Origin: Tubiluchus corallicola
Taxonomy: Eukaryota; Priapulida; Priapulimorpha; Priapulimorphida; Tubiluchidae
Assembly: GCA_030141605.1 (NCBI GenBank)
Contig: JAQGDQ010000298.1
Span: 64,001 to 128,000, forward strand
DNA: 64,000 bases
Direction: 5' to 3'
Positions 34,088 to 46,099 of the stretch are shown in pieces. Every line of letters begins with the position of its first letter. The stretch's first letter is position 1. Under the pieces are notes generated by a model. It had not been told where the DNA came from and searched no databases. It saw only the letters and a program-made list of their open reading frames with translations. The position numbers and the translations under genes were made by a program.

Positions 34088-37000
34088 GCGTAGTGAGGGA
34101 CAAGCCAAATGATAAACAACAACGAAATTGGCGGACAGACATCATCACTCCATCCTCTGGAACTAAAGCATCACCACCAGTGTCACTCTCTGCACATGCG
34201 CATTCACCACCAGCGGGTTGGAGGCCGGACATAATTATGCCTTCTGTAGTGGCGAGCGCATCGCCGCCTGTTGCTCCTGCTCACACTCAGTCATCACAAT
34301 CAAGTTGGAGAACAGATATAATAACACCTGCTGCTATGATGAAAGCATCAGCACCTATACCCCCTCCCCGTACGCAGTCGCAGCAAACTAATAGCGCTTT
34401 CAGTTTTGTTGGTGTCCCAACTGGTCATGCTGCTTATGCAGCACCTATTTCTGTTGCACCTCATTGCCCTCCAGCTCAGCCCATACTCCCATTCGGCAAT
34501 CGGCACAGTGATCCTAATCAGCAAAATTATTTTAGCCCTCCTTTGTCTTCAACATATCCTCAAGCTTTACCTTCTTGTCAGTCACATCAGCCCGTTCCTG
34601 ACCACCCGGTAACAACATCCGCTGGTTCACACCATCCGTTTGAGCAAAACGTCGCTAGCAATGTCCATCCCAGTTATCCAACCGATTGCGCTTCAAACAT
34701 ATCATTTGGCACGGCTGTCGGGCCTAGAGCCCCCTTTTCCATGCCGTCCTGTAGCCGTTACGATATGCAGCATGGATCTTCGTGTGCAAACTCGTGGCTT
34801 CCAAACTCAACCTACGGCAACTTAGGCTTGTCTGTGTCAAGAGGCGAGAGTTTTACCGAGCAGTTGTTATCGGAATCATGGCCGTGGCATGGCGTTGTTA
34901 TAGGTAGTTATGACACGCACCAGAAAGGGGATCAAAATAAGTTTCTTGTCGTTAGCAACAAAGTTTATCAAGATAAGGTTGATGACGACTATACAACCAC
35001 GTCAAGTCCGGATGTACAACGTACGAACTGTTCAAGCATGGCCTCCAGTGTCTGCAACGATGACAGTTTCATTCATGGTAATAATCGCATGCAGAATGTA
35101 TTACAAACTGGTGATCATACAGGCCCTACATCACTAGCGCCGCCTACAACTGGTTTTGTTAATAATTATATTCAACAGTCTTGGACACAAGCAAGTCCCA
35201 CAACCACGCAACCGGATGTTAGGCAAATGAGTGAGACTAATGAAGCATTGCCTGGACTTGCCGATTTACAATCTAATCCTAGACGCCGTACCTACTCAAA
35301 TGCAAATAAATTTGACGATAAAACCAAGGTGTTGCTGTGCAGTGCGTGTGGCATGATGTTCGATCGGCCAAGTCGCTTAAAGTCGCACTATCAAGCAGTT
35401 CACACTACCGCAAATTTGCATTCTTGCCCGCTGTGTGGCATCAAATTTAAATTGAGGAATCAGTTGAAAGCTCACGTTGCTTCGCACAGTGAAGATCGTA
35501 AGTTTAAGTGCGAGACGTGCGGTCTGGCTTTCAACTACAAGCATGTGCTTGAGAAACATCAGAGTAGTGTGCATTTACGACATAAGCCATTTAGTTGTTT
35601 AACATGTGGCATGGTTTTCGCGCGCGAGCATCATTTATCATCGCACATGAAAACTCATTCTAATTTGCGACCGTTTATATGTAGCATCTGTGGTAAAAAT
35701 TTTGCGCACAAAGGAAATCTAAAACTTCATCTCCGCATTCACGAAGAGGACAAGATAGGTTGTGATTCTTGCAAATTGCGCTTCCGTAATGCGGAGACGT
35801 TAGAACGGCACAAAAAGCGGATGCACTATGAGGGCCGCTTGAAGTGCGACGTGTGCAATAGGACGTTTTGTGATGATTTTACATTAAAAGAGCACAAGAG
35901 TACACACACAGGTGAAATACTTTACCATTGCATGTATTGTGATGCTGGTTTTCACTGGCGAAGCAGCTATAATGCCCACGTTAAGCGAATACATACTGGC
36001 TACCGACCTCACGGTTGTGCTCAGTGTGACATGTCGTTCATGAAACCCAGTCAGCTACGCGAGCATGTAAGAATCGTTCATGATGGTGATAATGAGCACG
36101 TCAAGTGCACAGAATGTGGAAAAGTTCTTAGCTCTGTCAATGCGTTGAACGAACATTTGAACTTGCACAAAGGCATCAAGCCACTCGAGTGCCCAAGCTG
36201 TGATAAGACGTTTCGTCACAAAAGCTCTCTGCTGTACCATGTTCGCTCGCATTCCGGGAAAAAGCCGTTCCGCTGTGATGAATGCAAGCTAACGTTCATG
36301 AGGCGCAGTAGACTTTCTCGGCACAAAAAAGAGAAGCACTCGGACGAGCGACCACATGAGTGTGTCAAGTGTGATAAAGCTTTTAAACGAGCGTATCTGC
36401 TACAGAAGCACATGCTTACACACGAAGATGACAGTGAACATCCAGATTTTACTGATGCGGATGTAAAACCGGTCAAGCGACGTGGTCGCCCCAATTCGAG
36501 AATGCACTTTTGCAAGGTTTGTGAGCGTCCGTTTAATCGAGTTGTGCAGTTGCAACGTCACGTGAAGACTCACAAGAGAAAGAAGCAGCGAGACAAGATC
36601 CCAGAGTATTGTTGTGAGATTTGCAAGCGGTCATTTCCCACGAACAGGTTACTGCAGAAACATGTGTTAGATCACAGCTTAGGAGACCCATTGACGACAC
36701 TGGACGATGGCAGCGACGACATGCACACCTGCTACATATGCAACAGAAAGTACAGAAGAAACAGCATACTGAGGTCTCACATACGCAGGGAACATTCCAA
36801 TTTCTCCGACTCGGACAAGGATTCGGCGTCTGAATTCAGCGAGGAATTGGGCGACGATTGCAGTGTTTCCAACGAACAGGACAATATGGATGCAGATTCT
36901 GACAAAGATGATGAGAGCAAACCTGATTTGAACAGCGATAAACCTCCGAGTTCAACGGAAGAGGATTGTAGCCACAAACCCGTGAAGTCAGCACCTGTGA

Positions 37001-37104
37001 ATACATTTAGTGACACTAATAGTGTTCAAGCGGAGGCAGATGTTAAACATGTTAATGAAAACTCTTTCACTATAAAAGACGAGTCTGAGATGCGGACAAC
37101 TTGA
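34088..37104 (+). CDS. C2H2 zinc-finger protein, second large exon (16 fingers, AT-hook-like motif)
   Basis: Begins after the acceptor ATGTTTTTAG and continues the previous exon in phase (G|GC = Gly). An upstream ATG at 34078 is in frame but lies in the intron, so it is not my chosen start. The first third is Pro/Ser-rich and low in Lys, with three spaced WRxDIIxP motifs. Sixteen C2H2 fingers follow over about 485 residues, starting CSACGMMFDRPSRLKSHYQA. A KRRGRPNSR motif between fingers 13 and 14 resembles an AT-hook. The C-terminus is acidic and Ser/Asp-rich; TGA at 37102-37104. Fingers 1-5 closely resemble fingers 1-5 of the previous exon. It could instead be a tandem paralogue with its own promoter. 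Likely a nuclear DNA-binding regulator. Confidence 0.88.
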
Positions 37105-37518
37105 TGAAAGACAATGCAACACTGAAATTAGAAGGCGGTTTTTCATATGTTATGTAATTAGCTTTGTCTGCAATACATAGATATTATATTGTTGCAAGAT
37201 TAATGTAGTAACATAGTAATTATAATTATAGTTATTTACAATTTATTTTAATTATCTGTACAGCAGAAATGTTAATTTGTAGTTTTTGTATAGCATTTTA
37301 TCTTATTTATTATGTTAACAAAATTTTTATTTGCAAGTGAAGGAGAGCTCTTGTTCTATTTGTTTTGTTTTCAGTTTCTACAACTTTTTCTAGAATATTC
37401 CATTGTTTTATAATGCTCTGTTTGGTATTTTTCAAATTTATTATGTAAAAACACCTTAGTCACTAGTCTGTAATCTAGTAACATACATTTGCAACAGTAC
37501 TTGTTATTTGGTGACTAT
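37105..37518 (+). other. zinc-finger gene 3' UTR, beginning
   Basis: AT-rich sequence after the stop with no canonical AATAAA. The next AATAAA on this strand that I noted is at 39088-39093, past a hAT-like MITE, so the UTR may be about 2 kb long and include that element. This is inference. Confidence 0.35.
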
Positions 37519-38001
37519 CAGTGGTAGTGTATAGGTACTGTGAAACTGCAGCACCCATAATATTCAATAGAAAGTCTTTTTTCTTTAGTTTTACGAAACC
37601 AGAGCACATGACGGTAGCGCTGTTTGCTTCACGACCCAGCACAGTGGCGTGTTTCGCTGTGGTGCGTATGCGGCCATGTGCATATGTCTGAGATAGCATG
37701 CTGTATGTTCCACTGCTAGCATGTGCTGCTAGGTAGAGAAAGTACTGTCGCTCACACAGTTTGTTGTCAGTTGTCATGCGCTTAAAAACTGTGTACCGGT
37801 ATATTCTTGAACTGCGAAAATTTAGGCTATTCGTAAGAAAAAAATTTTTGGTTTGGTATCTTATCAAGTTCATGTATAAAATTTCGTATGTTCGTTTGTT
37901 TAAAATCACATATGTTTGTCTCGTTTTACACAGTATTAAAATAGTGGCTAAAAATTTTCTGAATCAGCGCCCCCACTAATTTTAATTACGAACCGTCACT
38001 C
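37519..38001. mobile_element. hAT-like MITE, copy 2
   Basis: Same family as 8958-9404: left end CAGTGGTAGTGTATAGGTAC, shared internal block AGGTAGAGAAAGTACTGTCG and a right end near CCCCCACTAATTTTAATTAC. Flanking octamers GTGACTAT (37511-37518) and GTGTCTAT (38002-38009) match at 7 of 8, supporting an 8-bp target duplication. Non-coding. Confidence 0.8.
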
Positions 38002-38009
38002 GTGTCTAT

Positions 38010-39160
38010 TGTATCAACTGTGCAGTATTTAACATACAGGGGTTTTACACTGTTGTTGGTGGTGTATATATAGCACCGTGTTATAATCTAATATATATAG
38101 CATTAGTATCCCTTACCAGAATAGCTCCTGTGTTGATATATCCTTATGGTTTGTATGTATAAGAGGTGCAGATATATTTGTACGTGAATTTTTCGATTTC
38201 AGATGTGTGAGAAATTTATGGCGTTTTTTATTGCTGTGGTTTTTCCATCACTGTGTGTATAACTACATACTCGTCTGTACACGTTTTTGCCTACAGTTTA
38301 CGAAAACAGCTATGATTTTCAATACAGCATGTTTAAAAAGCGTGGGCACTTTCGCATCGAGAAATTTTCTTTCTTCACTATTTTTTAAAACAATATTGCC
38401 TCTGTTTTTTCCGCGCACTGGTTTTTTCAGAAAATTGTCAGTATTTTTTCAAACATCCCAAGCAATTCAAGATTAAGATGTTGTTGGTTTGTTATATGGT
38501 GGATCACTTAGCTATTTATTTGAGAATTGGTGTCTGCCACATGCATATTGTGTGGATTCCTTTCTTGTAAATGAAATTTTCCAGAATTTTTATGAAACTT
38601 TGTCATAGAATAGATGCGGTATGTAAATATTTGGTTACCCGCTTGTTTAAACTATATTTATCAAAATTAATGTGCAATGTTGGCAATACCGTTGCTTAGT
38701 ACTTCCTATCTTAAATGTAAATTGTTTATAAATGTGTTGCTAGACAAAAAAATTTAATATTAATTATTGTAGAGTTTAATTTATCGTATATTTGTATTAA
38801 ATCATCGTATTAGATCATGATTTGGTTGCATTTATGGTATAAATAGATAAATGTATGAAATTGTTGTTGCAAGTATGTAGTATCAGTGTCTATAAAGATT
38901 AGGTGTAAAATTTGAATGTGACAAGGTACTGTGTTAAGATATACATAATGTTAGTAATGTTATCCTTTTATTGAAATCATTGTATGAACTATTACAGAGA
39001 ATGTTGTTTTCAGTGTAAGAAGTATTCAAATGTTGCTTATAGGTGGTATGCTATTACCGTATATGCTTTCCCAGTGATTGTTTGTATAATAAAAGTGGTA
39101 ACCATACATAGTTTTTGTAGTATTGTATATGTATATCAGCCCAAACATTTTTCAGCATTA
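38010..39160. other. no gene recognised; possible distal 3' UTR
   Basis: AT-rich. The small + frame at 38207-38476 has no domain and is likely chance. A canonical AATAAA is at 39088-39093 and could end the zinc-finger transcript. Confidence 0.4.
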
Positions 39161-39166
39161 TGTATA

Positions 39167-39649
39167 CCGTATTTTCCCATGTATAAGAGACCCTTGTGTA
39201 TAAGAGACCCCTTCAATTTTTAGGCAAAAATTCTGGAAAAAAGTTTTTTGGTAATGAATAACTTTATTCATCATAGAAATCATTAAATTCCTCATCACTC
39301 TCATCAAAAATATCAACTGGAGTCAGACCTTCAGCAATTCCAGCCAGTTCATCATCAGAGGAGTCACTCTGCTCAAAAATGGCATTGTCCTCTTTTGACA
39401 TTTAAAAAAATAATAACTTACCCGGTACATTAATTTTATCATTAGAATTTAGCCATGGAGAAGATTTATTGAAAGGAAACTATAATTATTCGAAATAAAA
39501 CAGTTGTAGAGCACTTATTTCTTTAAAATCATTAGTGTCACAATTTATGCATCTTATTGAAAAGACTTACTCCCATGTATAAGAGACCCCCTATTTTTAA
39601 GGTGAAAATTCTGAGCAAAAAAGGGTCTCTTATACACGGGAAAATACGG
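39167..39649. mobile_element. TA-flanked MITE with CCGTATTTTCCC ends
   Basis: Terminal inverted repeats CCGTATTTTCCCATGTATAA / CCGTATTTTCCCGTGTATAA followed by GAGACCC, with TA on both sides (39165-39166 and 39650-39651). 483 bp. TATAAGAGACCC appears again just inside both ends. TA duplication points to the Tc1/mariner/pogo superfamily. It keeps a short acidic reading frame (39264-39401) that may be the end of a lost transposase. Confidence 0.85.
39264..39401 (-). pseudogene. acidic 45-residue frame inside the MITE, possible transposase C-terminus
   Basis: From ATG (39399-39401) to TAA on the minus strand: MSKEDNAIFEQSDSSDDELA, then a stretch with DIFDESDEEFNDFYDE at the end. The Asp/Glu/Ser-rich composition resembles the acidic tails of pogo/Tigger (DDE) transposases. 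The terminal GAATAAAG overlaps the stop codon and could serve as a polyadenylation signal of the parent element. Too short to assign with confidence. Confidence 0.4.
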
Positions 39650-39651
39650 TA

Positions 39652-40456
39652 ATTAAATGAATGTCAACGAACGGTCAAGTTTAACGCAAAAAGAAGTTTT
39701 CTTTAAAATAAGATTATATACGATTTTCCTTGCGTTCGCTAGCGCTAGATGTTGCTATCATCGACGCGTACAGCGAGGGCGCAACTAGAACGTTCTAGAG
39801 GGGCGCAATTATTGCATGGGCCTGCCACTCTTATTGGTTATCTACTCTACTGAAAAGGACCGCCCATACAGCTTACTATAGCTCGCCGCTGTTGGGAACT
39901 TTTAGATAAGCTTTGCGCTAATGTCGAATAGATTTTTTTTTACCTTGATAATATAAATTAATTTTTAAGGATCACACTATAAACGTTATTTTTTAAAGAA
40001 AAAGGGGACACCTCCAAGGTTGTTAAGTTCATTAGGTCCGCGAAAAATCTCAGAAAGTTCAGCAGTAAAAGGGTAAGTTAAAAGGGCCTTTGTAATTAGC
40101 AAACTAGTCACGATCTTTTTCAAGGTCATTTCACGATCATTTTGAACTCTCTTTCTTAGCCTTTATTCAAATGAAAAAGAGATGCAGCGCGATGTCATGG
40201 GAATTCCATTTGGTACACTGCAAGGAAAATTCTTGCATAATTTTTACGGTCTTTCTAAATTTTCTTCAATTTCTAAACAAGCACTTTAAAGAAAGTAAAC
40301 AATTAACAATTGATGATCTTGTTGTGTACAATATTGCGGTATTTATGCACAAAACCCACTTTAATTTGTTTGTGCAATTTTTCATAAATCCTGTAAATAA
40401 AAATATCAAACATCGGAACACTAGGTATAATGAATATTATGTCAGGTATTGCAGAA
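39652..40456. other. intergenic, no gene
   Basis: The 39720-39920 stretch is somewhat GC-richer than its surroundings. The + frame at 40171-40470 has no domain. No RNA gene or element recognised. Confidence 0.45.
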
Positions 40457-43400
40457 CCATAGACATATAGACATAGAACATTTATTTTCTCCAATTTGTT
40501 TGACATGACAAGTTTTTTAAATATTACTTAATTATAGTAGTGGAGCAGGGCAGGGAAGGACCATAGGGTCATCTAGTCTCCTGCCCTGTCTTATAATTAA
40601 ATTAGTATATTAAAAATAAATGGCGAGGCTGCGGATAACAAAAACAAATAAGAAAAAAAAATAATAAAAAACAGTATAAATGAAAACAAAGTATAAATGA
40701 AATCAGTATAAGTGAAAACAAAAAATAATAAAGTTAGATGATACCTAAATCTAAACAAAACAATACAATTAATCAGTAATTATGATTATTATATATATTT
40801 TCAAATAAGGGCCTTATTGACAGGGGAATTTGACCAAGGTTAGTGAGTAAAGTTAAAAAACTGAGAGTATGGAGAGATAAAATAAGTATCAAAAAAAGTG
40901 TAATATAGAAAATTTAAGAGAAAAAGTAAGTATAAGAAAGAGCAACAATTACTTAGGAGATGAGAAGAAAAAAAACTTGCTAGCTTGCTTATTAGTCTTA
41001 GAAGTTATGTATTACAGGTATATTCATTTAGTAAGAATTTTGTGTATTTTTTGGAAGCAGAAAATAAGCTACCTTCAAAGGTATCTTTTGGCAACGAGTT
41101 CCATAATTTAACTCCTCGTGATTTTAAGCTATTGAAACCATGTCGGGTAAAAAATCTCTCCACAAAATACTGTTCATTAGAAGCAGCTCTTGTGGAGTAG
41201 GAATGTATATCAGAAACATTAGTGAAATATTCACTAAAAAGTTCGGGTAATAAACCAGCATTGAATTTATACATAAATTTGAACAACTCAAGATTGTAAA
41301 TATCTCTTACTTTTAAAATTTGTAATTTTACGAACGATGGTGTAGCATGATCATTGTTGGGAGCCGTTTGGACCACTGCGCCAAGTAGACCACTTGATGC
41401 GCTAAAAGTAGTGTCCTACATGGGCAGCCCAAGTAGGACACTAGCGATTTTTGTCGAGAAACTTGCTCTGGCAAAACTTGTTTCCAGTTTATATTACCAT
41501 TGTTTATAAGTATTGTTATGACATAATAAAGCATAAAACAAAATTTCTTTTAGAAATGGATATTCCTTGGCAATTTACAAATGCATTTCTTACAATAATT
41601 TCATCATTATGATTAACTCCATTAATATATCATAACATTAAAACTAGTATCTAATGCTTTAAAGAGAGAAATTCTGCACACAGTTATTACAGAAATAATT
41701 GCAAATTTAAAAATGAGACAGATGCTGCTAAGCCTTCACAACACCAAAAAGTAATTTTTAACATTTAAGAAAAGCAAGGATAATTAGTTTTAATATCAGT
41801 AGTATTGTAACATGTAGGGCACTGTCCTACATGGCTCGCTAGCCCATGTAGGACACATAGATCGCTAGAACGTTTACTTATAAGAAAACAATTATTTGCC
41901 CAAGAGGTAGTGAAACGGATCACCTGTTTGTGAAGTGAGACAAAATCAAAAATGATATACCTTAAACAAATGTTGAATTCACAAAAAAGTGGGGTTTTTT
42001 CACTTCAACAACATTAATATCGAAACCAAATTTAATATTGTCCCTTCTACCAGCTCAGAATAAAATTCTTTTATTTTATTAGATGTATAATAAATTATTC
42101 AACGTGTATTAACGTTTTTAATTATTATTATTACATAAACAAGCACAACGGACGGTGTCAGTACACTTAACGACTGAATTCACGACCTGTCTCTAGTGTC
42201 CTACTTGGGCTAGCCCCCAACAATCATATTTGCGAGCAAAAGTTATTAATTTTACTATCTTGTTTTGTTGTGTCTGTATTAATTTTTGAATGGATGCAAA
42301 AGCCGTCCCCATGTTAAGATGGAATATTGTAAATAAGGGAAAACTAACGAATTATATAGAAGTCTCAGAATATATTGGTCAACGTGGTGCCTTACTTTTA
42401 AAATTATTCCGGTAATTCGACTTAATTTGTATGTTATGTGTTTTATATGTGGTGCCCATGTTAATTTATTATCAATGAGTAGGCCCAAGTATTTGATGTT
42501 GTCTGTTTCTTCAATTTTGTGTTTGTTTATTATTGTTAATATGAAATTTTGGATTATTAGCATTGTTAATTTGCTTATTGTTGATTATCATAAATTTGGT
42601 TTTTTTGTAGTTAATTGATAGCTGGTTTGCCCTCATCCACAGGTCTATTTTTTTCATTTCGTCATTAACAGATTTTTGCAGATTATTTATATTGGAGTCA
42701 GACATGAACAAATTAGTGTCATCGGCAAATATTCGGGTTCGAAAGTTGCTGCATGTGGGAAGATCGTTAATATAAATTAAGAATAGAAGAGGTCCTAAAT
42801 TAGAGCCTTGTGGCACTCCACACGATATGTGTTTATAGTCTGATGATACATTGTTAATAGATATGAATTGTTTTCTGTTAGTTAGATATGATTGAATTAG
42901 TTGCAAAGGTAGACCTCTGATGCCATAATGGTTTAATTTGGCTATTAGTATACTATGCTGTACGGTATCAAAAGCTTTTGATAAGTCTAAAAATATTCCG
43001 CAATTCAGTAATTTTTTGTCAGTGTCTAGAGAGATCATGTCTATTAATTCGGATACAGCAAGGGCAGTTGAATAATTTTTTCTGAAACCAAATTGGTATT
43101 TACTTAGGATATTACTTTTCACAACAAACTGGTATAATCTCTTGTAAATTAGCCTCTCAAAAACTTTTGATACTGGTGATAAGAGAGATATTGGTCTGTA
43201 ATTGCCAGGTTCATGTGGAGAGCCAGTTTTATATAAAGGAATAACTTTTGCTATTTTTAATATATTTGGAAAAGTTCCAGCATTAACCGATTTATTAAAC
43301 AGTAATGTGAGTATTGGTGAAATAATTTGACTTGCAGATTTAAAAAAAGATATTGGTATATTTTGTGGTCCTGGTGATTTGTTTGAATTAAGTGTGTTTA

Positions 43401-44045
43401 AAAGTGTGCATGTTTCATTTTCAGTAATAGGATTAATGAAAAAAGAATTTGGGTTAGGGTTTTTTAAAAAGTCAGTAAAATTAATGTTAGGTTTAAGTAT
43501 TTTGGCAGCCATGTCAGGGCCTATATTTACAAAAAACTCATTTAGTTTACTGGCAATATCATATGTATCTGTATAGTCCACATTATTTATTGTTAACTTA
43601 CTTGGTGTTTGTCATGTTTTTGGATCAGTTTTTATAATACTGTTTATTGTTTCCCAAGTTTTTTTCATGTTATTCTTACATTTTTGCAATGTTTCAGTGT
43701 AATATTGTTTCTTTGACATGATTTAATTTATTAGAGTAGGATTTGTTTGTATAAATTATTTGAGAGTTTGTGTGATTTGTAAAGACGTGATCTGATTTTA
43801 ATACTATTTAAAATTTCTTTAGTGATCCATGGTTTTTGAAATGTAATAGTGTCTTTCCTAGACAGAGTTTGCAAAGGAAAATGATTATTAAACACATTGA
43901 AGAGAATTTCATTAAATTTGCTAAATCCCCCATTAGTTTCCAAATCATCAAAATTTATTTTGGCTAATTCTAGCTGCAGGTTATTTAAAAAATTTTGTTC
44001 AGTTGAATTTTTAAAATTTCTTGTGGTTGCTAAACATTTTATTTC
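40457..44045 (-). mobile_element. jockey/CR1-type LINE, 5'-truncated, broken and interrupted
   Basis: Minus-strand coding remnants run in order from the endonuclease-RT linker (FPLQTLSRKDTITFQKPWIT) through reverse transcriptase motifs: SNKSPGPQNIP, KVIPLYKTGSPHEPGNYRPI, QFGFRKNYSTALAV, FLDLSKAFDTVQHSIL, GVPQGSNLGPLLFLIYINDL, the catalytic FADDTN, YKKTKFMI, IKYLGLLIDNKLTW, to a C-terminal WNSLPKDTF block ending near 41005. Breaks: frame shifts near 43735, 42525 and 42290, a stop near 43615, and a DNA transposon at 41355-42222. The 3' UTR holds a GGGCAGG/CCTGCCC stem-loop (40545-40593) and a terminal TATGTCTATATGTCTATGG repeat, as in CR1/L2-like elements. The endonuclease is missing. Confidence 0.92.
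41355..42222. mobile_element. 868-bp non-autonomous DNA transposon nested in the LINE
   Basis: Begins TGTTGGGAGCC and ends GGGCTAGCCCCCAACA, giving inverted ends, with ATCAT duplicated on both sides (41350-41354, 42223-42227). Removing the element and one ATCAT restores an unbroken LINE reading frame across the join (...TFARKYDHATPSF...), which fixes the boundaries. The interior has several copies of GTCCTAC(T/A)TGGG in both orientations that can form hairpins near both ends and in the middle (41409-41445, 41828-41865, 42195-42212). No transposase. Five-base duplication is not typical of hAT, piggyBac or Tc1; superfamily unassigned. Confidence 0.85.
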
Positions 44046-46099
44046 TTTTATAGGTCATAATGTTTGTAATTCTATTTCTTGTAATATCATAACGGTATCA
44101 TGTCAACCTAAATTTAAGAAGGAGATGAAAATGTATCTTTTAGATACGTATTACATGGATTTGGTGTTCAACTTTTGTTACCATATTGTGTTCACCGCGT
44201 TGGTTGCCACTCACAGTCCATCCCTGTATACATAAATGACTTATCAAGCCATTTCATTGCATTTTCATCAATATCATCTCATCGTCTTTTTTAAATTTTT
44301 AGCTTTATTTCTTCTCTTCTACTTACATTACTTACTTACACACTTATTTTACCATCATGTCTTCCTTTTCATTGCGCATTTCTTGTATCCTATTTCTGTA
44401 ATAAAAGTGTGCAATTAGTTTACAATAAAAGGTCTGAAGCTTATGCTATTCTACAGCCTACTTTGGGGCAGGATTTCAAAACGAAAAAGTTTGTGCTTTT
44501 CCTTTAACAGCTTTATTAAGATCTCGTCACATTTAACAAACTCGTACAGCATTCTCAACTTCTCCCAAATGAAACAAGTTCAAAGAAGAATCAATAAAAC
44601 AAAGGAAAACAAATGTCTTAAATTTTCGAGTAACTACCACTACTAACTGTACCACTTCAACTTATCCAAATATATAACTAACGTAAGAAAAATCAAGAGT
44701 TTGCCCCACCATATTCGAAGATAACGCAACCCACCGACTAGCTGCCTAACTGCTGTAACAAACTTGAAACTAATATTTGTAACAAGCAACACGTAATAAC
44801 TTAGGTTATAAATAACAACTATCACTATTTGCACTAATGTCGAAACACAAGTTTGAAAATCCAGAAAATAAAATGATAAACATATTAGGCTATTATATGG
44901 GTTATGTATTACTGTAGAGGATAAACATTCCAACAATACATTTGCTCTCAAGCTACAAACCATAATCACGTACACATATATATAAAACAATAATTTCTAA
45001 CTACGTGCAATTATATTATTTATTTTCACAATATTATAGTAACTGAGTATTTTTGTCACTTATCTCAAAGTTGTAATTTTTTGCTATTTCGAAATATCAA
45101 AATAAGACGTTATAAATACATAACACTCTATACTTATACAATAAAAATTCTGTATATATTTAAGGCGTACTACAGGGAGTGATCTTGGGGCCAATTATAT
45201 TTCCATTGAAAACATTTACAAAAATAATGACTGCTGTATTAATCCGTATAATCTTATCAAGCAAAATTGTTGAAATGAAGCAGCTCAATTTTACTCACAC
45301 TAACAGTAAATACGTAGCGGTAACACTGGTAACTCTATACAATAACTTAGCATTCACATTAATATTATAAATATATCTACCTTTCACTGCAATTCACGAG
45401 CATAAATTTACAGACATGTTATCAACAAAAAAATAAGATTTAACTAAATCAAACGTGGCAAAATGCTACCTGGCTCAACCAAGAGAAAAGTATGGATGGG
45501 AACCAGACACAAGTTTGCCCAATAATTGATAAGTACATGATTTCTGCAAGTATTACCATTGATACAATGTTAATGTATTTCTGCTTGTATAGGTACAAGC
45601 ATACTTTTGACTAGCTTATTTAGCATCTAAGAAGTATGTAAGCATTCTCATAGATAACAAAAATTCCTTATGACTAGAGCATATTCGTCCAAAACATAAC
45701 TAACAGTGTTTACGGCTAAACATCTCGAATAACACAAACAATGACTAGTTATTACTGAGTGTGACGTAACAACTTAAAATAATTTTTATCCTATCAAAAA
45801 GTAACACTTCGTATATTATTATAATATAAAATATTATTCCCTAGACAACTGAGATACTCGATAGAGATATGTGTGTTACATTTGCAGCTATATTAATGAA
45901 TATTTTAGTTAGTTACCACCAGATGTCACTCTAATTGTGTTTCCAAACTTCTTGATTGAAATTCTAATAGACCCAGATATTCAAATACAATCATACATTA
46001 CATCTTGACATTACTATAACATTTTTTTCGCTTAAGCTCAACCAATCGCATGCTTTCTATATAAAAAAAACAAAAAACGAAATAATAGGATTTAACTTC
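44046..46099. other. intergenic; possible LINE tail, otherwise featureless
   Basis: At 44050-44165 (+) the frame ITVSCQPKFKKEMKMYLLDT weakly resembles an L2-like LINE C-terminus; I rate this low. The rest is AT-rich with only short frames and lies between the convergent zinc-finger and Pro/Gln-rich genes. Confidence 0.4.

Noticed and set aside
38207-38476. 89-codon + frame after the zinc-finger gene
   Set aside because: Phe/Leu-rich chance frame in T-rich DNA with no domain.
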